This document shows, piece by piece, positions 54,945 to 63,711 of a DNA stretch of 64,000 bases (its first letter is position 1; every line of letters begins with the position of its first letter). Position numbers and translations under genes: made by a program. Source of the stretch: Thermoguttaceae bacterium (GTDB lineage Bacteria > Planctomycetota > Planctomycetia > Pirellulales > Thermoguttaceae); contig JAGBDN010000025.1 in the NCBI GenBank assembly GCA_017937485.1, forward strand, positions 58,778-122,777, read 5' to 3'. The notes under the pieces were generated by a model that had not been told where the DNA came from, did no database searches, and saw nothing but the letters and a program-made list of their open reading frames with translations.

Positions 54945-54985
54945 AATTAGTTTTCCTTTTTTTACAATAAAAAGCAAAACTAATT
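54945..54985 (-). promoter_or_regulatory. Inverted repeat, candidate operator of the ParA-like gene
   Basis: Perfect 10-bp arms aattagtttt (54945-54954) and aaaactaatt (54976-54985), 21 bp apart, located between the -10 box and the start codon: a plausible autorepressor site. It may also fold in RNA. Confidence 0.55.
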
Positions 54986-54987
54986 AC

Positions 54988-55016
54988 ATTCTAAGTCGAA
55001 TATCGCAGTCTGTCAA
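54988..55016 (-). promoter_or_regulatory. Promoter of the ParA-like gene
   Basis: On the - strand TTGACA (55016-55011), 17 bp, TAGAAT (54993-54988). Confidence 0.8.
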
Positions 55017-55095
55017 GCGTATCTTAAAAGTTTTTCCTAATTTTGGTAAAATCGTCGTTTCGCTACGGCCACTATCCCACGCGCCGCTCGAACGC

Positions 55096-55132
55096 AAAAA
55101 AAAGCGACGAAGCTCGAAAGCTCCGTCGCTTT
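55096..55132 (-). terminator. Terminator of the TolC-family gene
   Basis: Stem aaagcgacg / cgtcgcttt with an inner agct/agct pair, followed by a run of T on the - strand. Confidence 0.85.
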
Positions 55133-55163
55133 AGATTCAACGCTTAATTTTTAGCGCGTCGCG

Positions 55164-58100
55164 TCAACGATAAGCGTATCCGTTCGGGGCCGCGGCGACC
55201 GGAACCGGCGTCGCGGGCGGAATCGGAGTCGGCGCCAAGGCCGGCGTCGCGGAAGACGTTTCGCCGTTTTCCGTCGCGTCGCCCGTCGTCGCGGTTCCCC
55301 AATCGGCGTCGCCGGTCATTTGACGCACCGCTTCGGGCGAACGACCGCCGGAAAGTTGCTCGAACGTCGGGAGTCGGTCGAGCCCGGCCAGCGCGTCTTG
55401 CGACGTTCCGACGTCGGCCATCGCGGCGCGCAGGAGGTTTTCGTCGATGTTCCCCGGGTCGACCCAGCGTCCGGTCTCGTCGAGTTGGAAGACGCCGAGG
55501 TGAAGCATCAGGTTCATACGGCGCGATTGGTATTGCAACCACGTTTGCATAATTTCGTTTTGCGAATTAAGCAGGTTTTCCAACGCGTTGACCAACGCTT
55601 CGACGTTCGAGTTGACCGAACCGACGCGGGACGAACCGGTCGGCGGCTTCGTCAGGTCGAGCTGGGCCGTGTGAACGCGTTTGATGGAGGTCAAAACGCT
55701 GTCCCGTTGCAACTCGAAGCTGATTTGCGCCAACTCGATGGCGCGGATCGCGCTGCGAATTTGTTGGTGAACGCCGTCGACGTAAGCGTAGTAATTGCGG
55801 CGCGCTTGGTCGTAGGAAATCAACGCTTGGCGGTAGCTGTTCCGCTCCATAAAGCGGTCGAGCGGCGCGTCGAATTGGACGCCGGCGGTGAATTGCGCGT
55901 TATCGGAGCTGAAATTCACCGGGTTCGAACCTTCGTTCGTAATCGAGCCGCCGACCGAAACGCTCAGGTCGCTGCGGAGTCTGTCGGCGACGATTTCGAT
56001 GTTGCGCCATTGGTCGACGAGGTTCGAGCGCATATTCATCCAGTCGAGGCGACGTTCGCGAGCGACTTGGAACGCGTACTCCGCGTTGACGTCGACGATC
56101 GGGAGTTCGATCGCTTCGAGGCGAGCGCGCGCTTGAATCAAGTGCAACGTCATCAACGCTTCCGACAGTTTCGTCAAGCAGGAGCTGAACCAAACGCGGT
56201 ACACGTCGTCGCGAGCCAGCGCCCCGGAGCGCAACGAAGCCAACGATTCGTCGAGCGCGGCGCGGCGGCGCAGGTATTCGTCGCGATTTTCCGCCGTAAT
56301 ATCGGTCGCCATCGCGTCGAGTTCGGCGAGTTCGCGTTCGAGTTCGCCGACGTTGAATTGAATCGGGTCGTTCAATTCCGCCGTCATATGGAGGTCGGCG
56401 ACGAGTTGTTCGACGGTCGACGCGAACGGCGAGGCGTCCGGATTTTCGCGTTTTTCGACGATCATCGCGGCGAGATCGTCCGGCGAATACGTCAAAATCG
56501 TTTGATCGATCAGGTCGAGGAGCTTCGCGACGTCGTATTGAACGCCGCGCGATTTCAGGACGACGCCGTATTCGTTGACTTCTTCGTTCGGACGTTCGAG
56601 GTCTTCGCGAATTTCCTTAACGCGTTGCGCGAAGAGTTGCGCGTCGGCGAAGGAGCTGTTGAGTTCCGGGTTGTCCCGTTCGAATCGAACGCGAATCGCT
56701 TCCAACGCGGCCAAGCGGCGCGGCGCGACTTCCGTTTCCAAGTATTCGAGGTCGGCGAGCGTATCTTGCAAACCGAGCCCGAACTGTTGGTCGAAGTCGG
56801 CGAAAATCGCGCGCAAGTCGGCGATCGAAATTCGCTTCGGCGTCGTTTGCGCGTTTTTCAAGTCGTCGAGCGAATCGACGTAACGGCGCGAGTCGGCGAC
56901 GATTTCGTTGTTTTTATCGCGAAGCCAGCTCAAGAGCGCGGTAACGTCCGCTTGGAATTTCCCAAGCGTTTCCGGCATCAAGTTAAATTGCTCGGTCAAC
57001 GGGTCGCGAACGACGACGTTTTCAATATCCGGCGGCAGGCCCAAGTCGATCAAATAGGACTCGATCGAGTTGCGATAATTGTTCTTCTGCTCGATGAGGT
57101 TCTTTTGGCTCGAAAGCCAAGTTTGACGCATACGGTCGACTTCGGTGCGGCTCGTAACGCGGCTCGTCGCGAAGTACTCTTCGTAACGTTGGTAGTTGTC
57201 CGCCGAGGACGAAACGTTCGACTCTTGGTTGCGAATGCGGATTTGATCCGAAAGAAGGCCGTAGAACCCGCCGACTTGCGCGCCGCCGACGCCGCTTCCC
57301 GGATAACCGCCGCTCGACGGAGCCGAAACCGGCGACGAACCGGTCAGGACGCCGACGTAAAAGCCCTGTTGGTAAAACGCCAATTGGCGAACGTTCGCCA
57401 ACAAACGACGTTCGCTGCGCGTCAAGTTTTCCAAAACGATGGCGCGGCCCGCTCCGCGGAGGAACGGTTGCGTCAAGCTGTAGCTAAGGGAAGTCGTCGG
57501 CGTAAACGAATCGTTCGCCGGACTGAACGTCCAAACCATCGAGTTCGCGAGGTTGACGACGACGTCCGCCCCGGTCGCCAACTTGCGACTCGCGCCGACT
57601 TCGGCCGTTCCGGCGTCGAGCGACGAAACGCTCGAATCCTTGAATCCGCCGCTATTGCGATAGAAGAGCGAGCTGCCGCCGTAGAACTTCACGTCGAACG
57701 CGTAACGCTCGGCGGTAACGTTAAGCGCCGCCAAATAGACGTTTTCCAACGCGTTGCGGTAGTCCGGCGAGTGCAGAAGAGCCAAGTCGAACGCGACCTT
57801 TTGGTCGACGACGATTTCGCCGTTTTCGTTCGGAGCCGGCAACGTGTCGCGCCAACTTTCGTTCTCGACCGTTTGCGTGAACCCGTTCGCGCTCCACTTT
57901 TCTTGCCCTTTGCGCCCTTCGACGTCGTTGAGCAAACGCGCCGCGGTGCAGTCGTCGATCGGCGACGGTTGCGCGTCCGGGTTGTACCGGTTCGCGTAAC
58001 GCGACTTCGACGACTCCGCGAGCGTGAAGTTTTCCATATCCCAATATTTCTCTTCGGAACTCTTGCCGACCGTGTTCAAGAGGCCGTAAACCTCCTTGTC

Positions 58101-58292
58101 GGCGTCGGTTCGATATTTGCCGCGCGAACAACCCGGCGCCGCGAACGACGTCAGCGCGAGACCCGTTAAAATTAGCGCCAACCCTTTCGACCGAGAATGC
58201 GAAAAGATCGCGCTTCCCTGCGCTTCCTTCCGCTCAAACGTCTCCGCGACTCGCCGCGCGACGCTTCGCTCCTTCTTCTTCCACTTGCTCAT
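55164..58292 (-). CDS. Very long TolC-family outer membrane protein
   Basis: 1042 residues, about twice the usual 450-550. ATG 58292 follows ggag and gives a basic N-region, a hydrophobic stretch and FAAPGCSRGKYRTDAD (Cys55), a loose lipobox used by planctomycete TolC-like proteins. TolC-type repeats are visible: LALLHSPDYRNALENVYLAALNVTAERYAFDV and SYSLTQPFLRGAGRAIVLENLTRSERRLL in the first half, and AEYAFQVARERRLDWMNMRSNLVDQWRNIEI with FDAPLDRFMERNSYRQALISYDQARRNYYAYVDG in the second. Between them, residues about 390-740 form a long Glu/Arg/Leu coiled-coil insertion. The tail is Pro/Ala-rich. It should be the outer-membrane exit duct of an efflux or type I export system, but no inner-membrane partner lies beside it. 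Confidence 0.87.
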   Translation of the reverse strand: MSKWKKKERSVARRVAETFERKEAQGSAIFSHSRSKGLALILTGLALTSFAAPGCSRGKYRTDADKEVYGLLNTVGKSSEEKYWDMENFTLAESSKSRYANRYNPDAQPSPIDDCTAARLLNDVEGRKGQEKWSANGFTQTVENESWRDTLPAPNENGEIVVDQKVAFDLALLHSPDYRNALENVYLAALNVTAERYAFDVKFYGGSSLFYRNSGGFKDSSVSSLDAGTAEVGASRKLATGADVVVNLANSMVWTFSPANDSFTPTTSLSYSLTQPFLRGAGRAIVLENLTRSERRLLANVRQLAFYQQGFYVGVLTGSSPVSAPSSGGYPGSGVGGAQVGGFYGLLSDQIRIRNQESNVSSSADNYQRYEEYFATSRVTSRTEVDRMRQTWLSSQKNLIEQKNNYRNSIESYLIDLGLPPDIENVVVRDPLTEQFNLMPETLGKFQADVTALLSWLRDKNNEIVADSRRYVDSLDDLKNAQTTPKRISIADLRAIFADFDQQFGLGLQDTLADLEYLETEVAPRRLAALEAIRVRFERDNPELNSSFADAQLFAQRVKEIREDLERPNEEVNEYGVVLKSRGVQYDVAKLLDLIDQTILTYSPDDLAAMIVEKRENPDASPFASTVEQLVADLHMTAELNDPIQFNVGELERELAELDAMATDITAENRDEYLRRRAALDESLASLRSGALARDDVYRVWFSSCLTKLSEALMTLHLIQARARLEAIELPIVDVNAEYAFQVARERRLDWMNMRSNLVDQWRNIEIVADRLRSDLSVSVGGSITNEGSNPVNFSSDNAQFTAGVQFDAPLDRFMERNSYRQALISYDQARRNYYAYVDGVHQQIRSAIRAIELAQISFELQRDSVLTSIKRVHTAQLDLTKPPTGSSRVGSVNSNVEALVNALENLLNSQNEIMQTWLQYQSRRMNLMLHLGVFQLDETGRWVDPGNIDENLLRAAMADVGTSQDALAGLDRLPTFEQLSGGRSPEAVRQMTGDADWGTATTGDATENGETSSATPALAPTPIPPATPVPVAAAPNGYAYR

Positions 58293-58847
58293 AAGGCAAC
58301 TCCGCCAAACCGTTAAAACGTTTCGTCGACGTTCGCCGCAAAACGACCGCGACCGCGAAAAACGCTGAATCGACGACGCTTCGAACGACCGGACGCGATC
58401 GCCTCCTGCGAAAACGCCCGACCGTTTCGTCGCGCCGAGTTTCGTTTTAAGCGACTCCTTTCGCAAAAAACCAACGTCGACGCGACGACGCGAACAAACG
58501 GCGCCCGACAAACGTCGACTCGCCGGAACGGGTTCTTCGCCGCGTCGTTCGGAGAAAGCCGAACTAGAAAAGACGACGAAAACAGGCGAGCGCGCAACGC
58601 GTCGGAAGAAAACGCGACGACTCCTTTCCTCGCGTTTTTTCACCGTATACTTTTGTATCGGTTTTTCCAGCCGTAACATTTACAACTTTTTTACCGGTTA
58701 GTTAAAATATTCCGGCAATTCTTTCCATTTCCTCGCCGTCGACGCCGCAAAGCTCGCGAAAGCCAAGCGGGTTATTCGCGTTTTAACGATAAAACAAACT
58801 AAACAAACAAGGAAAAAAAGTTTTTCTCGATAAGAGAGAAAAAAAAC
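58293..58847. other. Long divergent intergenic region
   Basis: About 850 bp separate the TolC-family start from the divergent gene. No gene is seen; the section 58680-58960 is AT-rich. I found no good promoter for the TolC-family gene, only weak -10-like sequence near 58645 and 58690. Confidence 0.4.
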
Positions 58848-58876
58848 TTGACAAAAGCGCGATTTGACGATACTAT
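58848..58876 (+). promoter_or_regulatory. Promoter of the membrane coiled-coil gene
   Basis: Perfect TTGACA (58848-58853), 17 bp, TACTAT (58871-58876); leader about 270 nt. Confidence 0.75.
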
Positions 58877-59078
58877 CAATATTAGAAAATTTTACGGACG
58901 CTTCGTTTTTTTGCGCGCCTTTGCGTTAATTTAGAGAAAATGCGTTATTTTGGCAAAACGCGTTAAATAAATCTGCGTCCCGGACGATAAGATAGATAAA
59001 CCGCGAAGTTTTTACCGCGACGCGTCCGTCTTTTTTGACGTCGGCTCGTTCGCGACCTCGCGACGGTCAATAATAACT

Positions 59079-59105
59079 TGCGGCGATTTCCCCGAAATCG
59101 CGCAA
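59079..59105 (+). promoter_or_regulatory. Leader hairpin before the membrane coiled-coil gene
   Basis: Stem gcgattt / aaatcgc (59083-59089 / 59095-59101), extended by ttgc/gcaa with a bulge, loop ccccg, about 45 nt before the start codon. No T run follows, so it is more likely a structural or regulatory element than a terminator. Confidence 0.4.
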
Positions 59106-59150
59106 ACCCACGACAGCACACCTCGAACAATTAGGCGGATGAGGCGCGTT

Positions 59151-60452
59151 ATGAACGTTTGGAACAAAGTTTTTTATGCCTTGATCGCAATTTTATGCGT
59201 CGGTTTCTCCGTTTTGGCGGCGAATAAATACTCGCTGACGAAAGAGTGGGACGCGAAAATCGAAGCGCAAAACGCGAAAATCGCGCAACTGCAAGAAGAA
59301 ATCGCGGCGCTGCAAATCGCGCTCGACGGCAATCCTCTGAAAGCGGCGGAAACTTGGGACGAACTCGGACTCCGCGTTCAACTCGATCGTCTCGAAGCGT
59401 TGTTCCGCGGCGACGTTTTCTTTAACTGCGCTCCGCTCGAAGCGTTGACGTTCGAAGTCGACAAAGACCCGATTTCGCAAGAGCCGATTTTGGGCGCGAA
59501 AGTCAGCTTCACGGTTCCGGAAACCTACGGTTTGGGCCCGTTCGCCGACGCCGGCGCCGACGCGTTCCGCCAAGGCTCCGTCGCTTACGTTTTCGACTCC
59601 GGTTTCGTCGCCGGCGCCGAAGCGACCGAAAACGCCGACGACGAAACGGCGGAAACAACGGAAGTCGCGGCGGTCGAACCGCGTTATCTCGGCGCGTTCA
59701 AATTCGTCGGCGCCGCGGAAACGCAAGCGAACCTCGAATCGGTCGGCATTTTGACCGAAGAAGAATTGACGGCGATTCAAGAATCGCAACAAAGCGGGCG
59801 CGCTTGGATCGTTTGCGTCGACCGTCTTCCGATGAACGCGGCGGCGCCGAACGTCGCGTCGTTGATCGAAGCCGATCCGACGGCTTTCGCCGAACTTACC
59901 GAAGAAACCAAAACTTACTTCCAAAACGCGGCGCCGAAAGCGCACGTTTCCGAACTCTTCCCGGGTCTTTGCGACGCGTCGCAATTCGTCGATTATCAAG
60001 GCGTTTTGGCCGCTCGACAAGAAACCCGCGAAGCGGAAAAACTCTTGAACGCCCGTCGTTCGCTCGCGCTCAACGACTTGAACTACGTCCTCGTCGACCA
60101 ACTCGTTTTGATCGGCGCGGAAGTCGACGAAGCGACGCAAGCGCTCTACTCCGCCGAAGAATTCGAAGCCGCGGTCGCTCGCAAGCTCGCCCCGTCGTAT
60201 ACGGAACAACAAGCGACGCTCGCCGCCGAACTTGAAAAGATGGAAGGTTATCGCGACTTGGCGAAGTCGAAACTTGAAGAAGCGCAAGCTCGCGTCGCCG
60301 AATGCCAAGCGGCGGTCGACGCGACGTTGGCTGAAAACGACCGCCTCGCGACGGAAATCGCGCAAGCTCAAATCGCGTTGGCCGAAAACGCCCGTCAAAA
60401 GAGCGAAAACGGCGGCGAACCGACGACCGCGTTCGCGCTGAGCGGAATTTGA
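59151..60452 (+). CDS. Membrane-anchored coiled-coil protein, unknown
   Basis: 433 residues from ATG 59151, preferred over the in-frame ATG at 59139 because gaggcg lies just before it. One N-terminal transmembrane helix (about 5-24, FYALIAILCVGFSVLAANKYS) is followed by a coiled coil (KIEAQNAKIAQLQEEIAALQIAL, about 34-56). The middle is acidic and Ala-rich with a patch RAWIVCVDRLPMNAAAP. A second long coiled coil (EKMEGYRDLAKSKLEEAQARVAECQAAVDA) comes near the C-terminus. No family recognised. Its geometry, an anchor plus long helices pointing outward, would suit a periplasmic scaffold or an adaptor for the divergent TolC-family protein, but that is only an inference from position. Confidence 0.7.
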   Translation: MNVWNKVFYALIAILCVGFSVLAANKYSLTKEWDAKIEAQNAKIAQLQEEIAALQIALDGNPLKAAETWDELGLRVQLDRLEALFRGDVFFNCAPLEALTFEVDKDPISQEPILGAKVSFTVPETYGLGPFADAGADAFRQGSVAYVFDSGFVAGAEATENADDETAETTEVAAVEPRYLGAFKFVGAAETQANLESVGILTEEELTAIQESQQSGRAWIVCVDRLPMNAAAPNVASLIEADPTAFAELTEETKTYFQNAAPKAHVSELFPGLCDASQFVDYQGVLAARQETREAEKLLNARRSLALNDLNYVLVDQLVLIGAEVDEATQALYSAEEFEAAVARKLAPSYTEQQATLAAELEKMEGYRDLAKSKLEEAQARVAECQAAVDATLAENDRLATEIAQAQIALAENARQKSENGGEPTTAFALSGI

Positions 60453-60501
60453 TCGCTCGCCGTTAAATAAGAATCGGCCTTAAAAGCCGAATCCGCCTAA
60501 G

Positions 60502-60532
60502 AGCCGCGTTAGCGATAACGCGGCTTTTTTTT
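60502..60532 (+). terminator. Intrinsic terminator
   Basis: Perfect 10-bp stem agccgcgtta / taacgcggct (60502-60511 / 60516-60525), tetraloop gcga, then eight T. Confidence 0.95.
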
Positions 60533-60555
60533 GTTTCTTGCGTTTGCCGCTCGCG

Positions 60556-60735
60556 CCGCTCGAGCAAACCAAACAAGAGGGCAACCAAACAATTAGGGCG
60601 ACAAAACAAGAAGGCAAACAGAACAAACAGGCGTTAAAACAACAGAGCAAACGGGGCCGACAAAGCCGATAGCGCAGGCAAAACAAACCGGGCCAATAAG
60701 ACAAATTGAGCAAGCGAAGCAAAATAACGAATAGA
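60556..60735. repeat. Degenerate C/A-rich tandem repeat, 16-18 bp period
   Basis: Eight to ten loose units of the type caaaccaaacaagaggg follow each other. No unit is exact and no spacer pattern exists, so it is not a CRISPR array. On the - strand it would read as Cys/Leu/Phe-rich nonsense protein. Confidence 0.65.
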
Positions 60736-60810
60736 ATGCGCTTCGCCAATTTGGCGCGCCCGTCGCCAACCGCGCTATATTTAAAAAGGAAAATCGCCCT
60801 TTAACCCCCT

Positions 60811-60846
60811 CGCTTCGCCGTCGAGTCAAGTTCCGACGGCGAAGCG
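60811..60846 (-). terminator. Hairpin in the convergent gap
   Basis: Perfect 13-bp stem cgcttcgccgtcg / cgacggcgaagcg (60811-60823 / 60834-60846). T-poor flanks make it a back-up terminator at best. Confidence 0.45.
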
Positions 60847-60864
60847 GGTTCCGGCTCAACGCTT

Positions 60865-60900
60865 AACGCTTCGACGCTTTTCGGAAAACGTCGAAGCGTT
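60865..60900 (-). terminator. Terminator of the GH106-like gene
   Basis: Perfect 12-bp stem aacgcttcgacg / cgtcgaagcgtt (60865-60876 / 60889-60900), just after the stop codon on the - strand. The T tail is weak. Confidence 0.6.
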
Positions 60901-60914
60901 TTTAACGGCGGCCC

Positions 60915-63548
60915 TTAGCGTTTTTTACCGACGAAGAAAATACATTCGATCGACTTCAGATCGACGCGCAACGTCGTCGTTCCGGTCTTTTCGTCGAATT
61001 TCAGTTCCGACGCGGCGAGCGGCGTCGTTTCGCCGGTCGTCGGGTTCCAACGTTCGAGCGTCTCAAATTCGCCGCGGAGCGTCGCGTCGAACGACGCCGC
61101 CGAGTTCGACGAGTTCGCGAAGTAATAAACGTCGAGTCCGTTCTTGACCTTGTGCAAATATTGCAGCATCCCGTCGATCGGATAGTCCCAGCGCGGAACG
61201 ACTTTCAACGTCGGAAGGGTCGTTCCCGGCGCCGCGACGATTCGAACGTCCGAAACCGGAACGAGATAGTCCGCCGCCTTTTGCAGGTTTTCCGTCGTCG
61301 GACGCGGAACGAACGCCGAACGTTCGCCCAAAACGTTCTCTTCGTAAACGACTAATTTTTCCGGGTCGGCGACCGGCGCGTTCCATTCGCCCGCTTTGTT
61401 GATTTCGCGCGCTTGACGGAAATTCTCGGCGAGGCAAATGTCTTCCTGCCCTGTGAGAATCGCGTCGCGCGGCGCCTGCGTTCGCGGGTCGACGCCGAAC
61501 ATTTTCTCGACGGCGGCGCAAACTTCGTCGTCGAACTCGCGCCCCTCCGCCGCTTGCGACGGAAGTCGCGTCGTCGCGAGAACCGCCCCGCCCGCTTCGT
61601 AAAACGCCAAAATCTTCTTGAGGTTCGCCCAAGAAACGACGTCGGCGCCGGTCAAAACGACCGCGCGGTACTCTTCCCAGTTCGCTTGGTTGTTCAAACG
61701 GAAAACCGGGCCCGGCGCGGACTTAGCGTCTTCGGTCGCCGCTTTTTCGACCGTGCATTTCTCGTCGACAATTTGCGGGTGAAGGAACGTAAAGTCGCGC
61801 CAAATCTTCGACGTCAACTCCGAACCGACGGCGAGGTAGTCCGTTTCGCGCGGAAGCAGGACGCCGTAAGGATAGTCGCCCTTAATGAACGCGTGTTGGA
61901 AGTGGAAGAACGCCTTCAAGTTGTCGACCGGGTAAAGGACGCCGAAGTCGGCGACGTGCCGCCCGCCTTGCAGGAGGAGACTGTTGCGCGAAACGAAGTC
62001 GCCGTATTTCGGCAAGAAACCGCCTTGCAGTTTCGGGTTGCGCCAAGAGATTTCCGGCGGAATGTAAACGGTCGCCGGGTCGGTCCAAGTCCCGTGCGGA
62101 AGCATAACGTTCCCGCCGCGCGCGAAAATTTCCATCGCCGAGCGCATCATCATGTCCGGGCCGAACGTGTTGTTTCGGTAGTTGCCGTAAATCTCGACGA
62201 AGCAAAGCGGGAAGTCGTAGTTGTACGCCGCCGACGTCGGGATTTTGAAGCCGTCGCGACCGTGCCCGTAGTAGTGAATCGAGTCGAAGAGGACGGCGTC
62301 CGAGTTGCGTTGCGTCGCCATCGCGTCGCCGCACATATCGATCGGTTGAATAACGTAGGGCCCTTGCGGGTGGCCGGTCGAGATCATATCGAGGTTGCGG
62401 TCGCGGCGCCATTTGTTGACGAGGCCCGGGTAACCGTCGGCGAAGAGGCGGTTTCGCGTCGTCCAAAGTCGGTAGCGCGCCGACGGCGTGTCGGGCCCGA
62501 TCGGGTAAAAGAGCGCCGGATAGTCGAGCGACGGGTCGACGCCCCAAAGCTCGCGGTGCTTGGCGTTGAACTCAAGCGCCCAGTTGCGCGAACCGTCCGT
62601 TTGCGTGTTCGTAATATCGTCGAAGAAAATCGACGTGATCGTCGAGCCGAAGTCGTCCTTAAACTTTTCGTAAAAACGGTCGTAAGTGAGCGTGAAGAAG
62701 TTTTCGACCGCTTTCGGCGACATATAGTCGACGATTCCTTTCGGGTCGGCGACGCAAACGAAGAGGAAAATTTTCCATTCGCCTTCCGGGACCTTCCAAG
62801 AAACCGTTCCGTCGGCCGCGACCGCGGAGCGAATGTCGACGCGCTCGAACGTTTCGACGTTCATCGCGACCGCCGCTTGAAGAACGCCTTCCGGTTTCCC
62901 GAAAAGAACCTTGTCGCCGAACGGAATCGGCGATTTTTCCGAAAAGTCCGCCGGGCCCTTCACGCTCCATTCGACTTTGTCGAGGCGTTTGATCGTCGAA
63001 TCCGGGAACGCGTCCTTGAGCCGCCAACCGGCGCTGCCGCTCGGGAAGTCGAGGTCGTCGTAAAAGACGATTTTCATATCGAGTTTTTCGGCGAGATCGA
63101 GCGACTTCGCGAACTGCGTAAAGTACTCGTCGCTAAGATACTTAGGCGTCGTTTTCGTTACCGGGAGGAACGTGATTCCGCCGAAGCCGTTTTCTTTCCC
63201 GACTTCAAAAATTTCGCGAATGATTTCGTCCGAAAGTTCGCCGTTCGTGTGCCAAAGCGGTTGGCCTTTGAGCGGAATTTTCGCGCCCGGCAAGATCGAC
63301 GGCGCTTCCGCGAACCAACGACGGAGCGTTTCTACGTCCGCGTCGACCGCCGCCGAACCGAGGTTCCAACGTTCGACGTCTTTTTCCGCTTCCGCGAGGG
63401 CCGCCGCTTGCGCGTTTTCCGTATCTTGCGTATTTTTCCCGTCTTGCGCTCCGACGCTTCCGCCAAACGCCGCCAACGCAAACGCCGCGCCGCCGAAGAG
63501 CGCCCAACTTAACCTTTTCAACGTATTTTCCCTATTTTTGCGACTCAT
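60915..63548 (-). CDS. Secreted GH106-like glycosyl hydrolase (alpha-L-rhamnosidase-like)
   Basis: 877 residues. ATG 63548 follows gaagg and opens a Sec signal (cleavage near SVGAQ). The barrel shows blocks of the GH106-type group: PLWHTNGELSDEIIREIFEVGKENGFGGITFLP, KIVFYDDLDFPSGSAGWRL (comparable to the DEDGWPSG motif), DYMSPKAVENFFTLTYDRFYEKF, and TSIFFDDIT. Another acid-bearing block is FVEIYGNYRNNTFG. The C-terminal region (VYYFANSSNSAASFDATLRG, CIFFVGKKR) is a terminal beta-sandwich. Rhamnose removal is the best guess because GH106 does this and a GH78-like gene lies in the window; activity on another alpha-linked sugar is possible. It has its own TTGACT/TATATT promoter. Confidence 0.8.
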   Translation of the reverse strand: MSRKNRENTLKRLSWALFGGAAFALAAFGGSVGAQDGKNTQDTENAQAAALAEAEKDVERWNLGSAAVDADVETLRRWFAEAPSILPGAKIPLKGQPLWHTNGELSDEIIREIFEVGKENGFGGITFLPVTKTTPKYLSDEYFTQFAKSLDLAEKLDMKIVFYDDLDFPSGSAGWRLKDAFPDSTIKRLDKVEWSVKGPADFSEKSPIPFGDKVLFGKPEGVLQAAVAMNVETFERVDIRSAVAADGTVSWKVPEGEWKIFLFVCVADPKGIVDYMSPKAVENFFTLTYDRFYEKFKDDFGSTITSIFFDDITNTQTDGSRNWALEFNAKHRELWGVDPSLDYPALFYPIGPDTPSARYRLWTTRNRLFADGYPGLVNKWRRDRNLDMISTGHPQGPYVIQPIDMCGDAMATQRNSDAVLFDSIHYYGHGRDGFKIPTSAAYNYDFPLCFVEIYGNYRNNTFGPDMMMRSAMEIFARGGNVMLPHGTWTDPATVYIPPEISWRNPKLQGGFLPKYGDFVSRNSLLLQGGRHVADFGVLYPVDNLKAFFHFQHAFIKGDYPYGVLLPRETDYLAVGSELTSKIWRDFTFLHPQIVDEKCTVEKAATEDAKSAPGPVFRLNNQANWEEYRAVVLTGADVVSWANLKKILAFYEAGGAVLATTRLPSQAAEGREFDDEVCAAVEKMFGVDPRTQAPRDAILTGQEDICLAENFRQAREINKAGEWNAPVADPEKLVVYEENVLGERSAFVPRPTTENLQKAADYLVPVSDVRIVAAPGTTLPTLKVVPRWDYPIDGMLQYLHKVKNGLDVYYFANSSNSAASFDATLRGEFETLERWNPTTGETTPLAASELKFDEKTGTTTLRVDLKSIECIFFVGKKR

Positions 63549-63652
63549 CGCAACCTTCTTTCTTTAACCAAGTTAACGCGTTAACGTTTGCGAACGTCGC
63601 GACGCGCTAAACAGCCGTCGGACGACGCGCTTCGTCAAGATTCGATTCGTCT

Positions 63653-63681
63653 AATATACCGCGTCGAGGCGCAAAAGTCAA
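63653..63681 (-). promoter_or_regulatory. Promoter of the GH106-like gene
   Basis: On the - strand TTGACT (63681-63676), 17 bp, TATATT (63658-63653). Confidence 0.8.
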
Positions 63682-63711
63682 GAAACGCCGCTAAAAAAGG
63701 GGACGAAAACG

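Noticed and set aside
55320..58169. 949-codon + strand frame opposite the TolC-family gene
   Set aside because: Shadow of a well-supported gene, no ribosome site, no recognisable domain.
60556..60735. Possible CRISPR array
   Set aside because: Units are short, none are identical, there are no spacers and no cas genes in the window.
60480..60749. 89-codon Cys/Leu-rich frame on the - strand
   Set aside because: It translates the C/A-rich degenerate repeat and overlaps the terminator; hydrophobicity follows from the repeat, not from selection.
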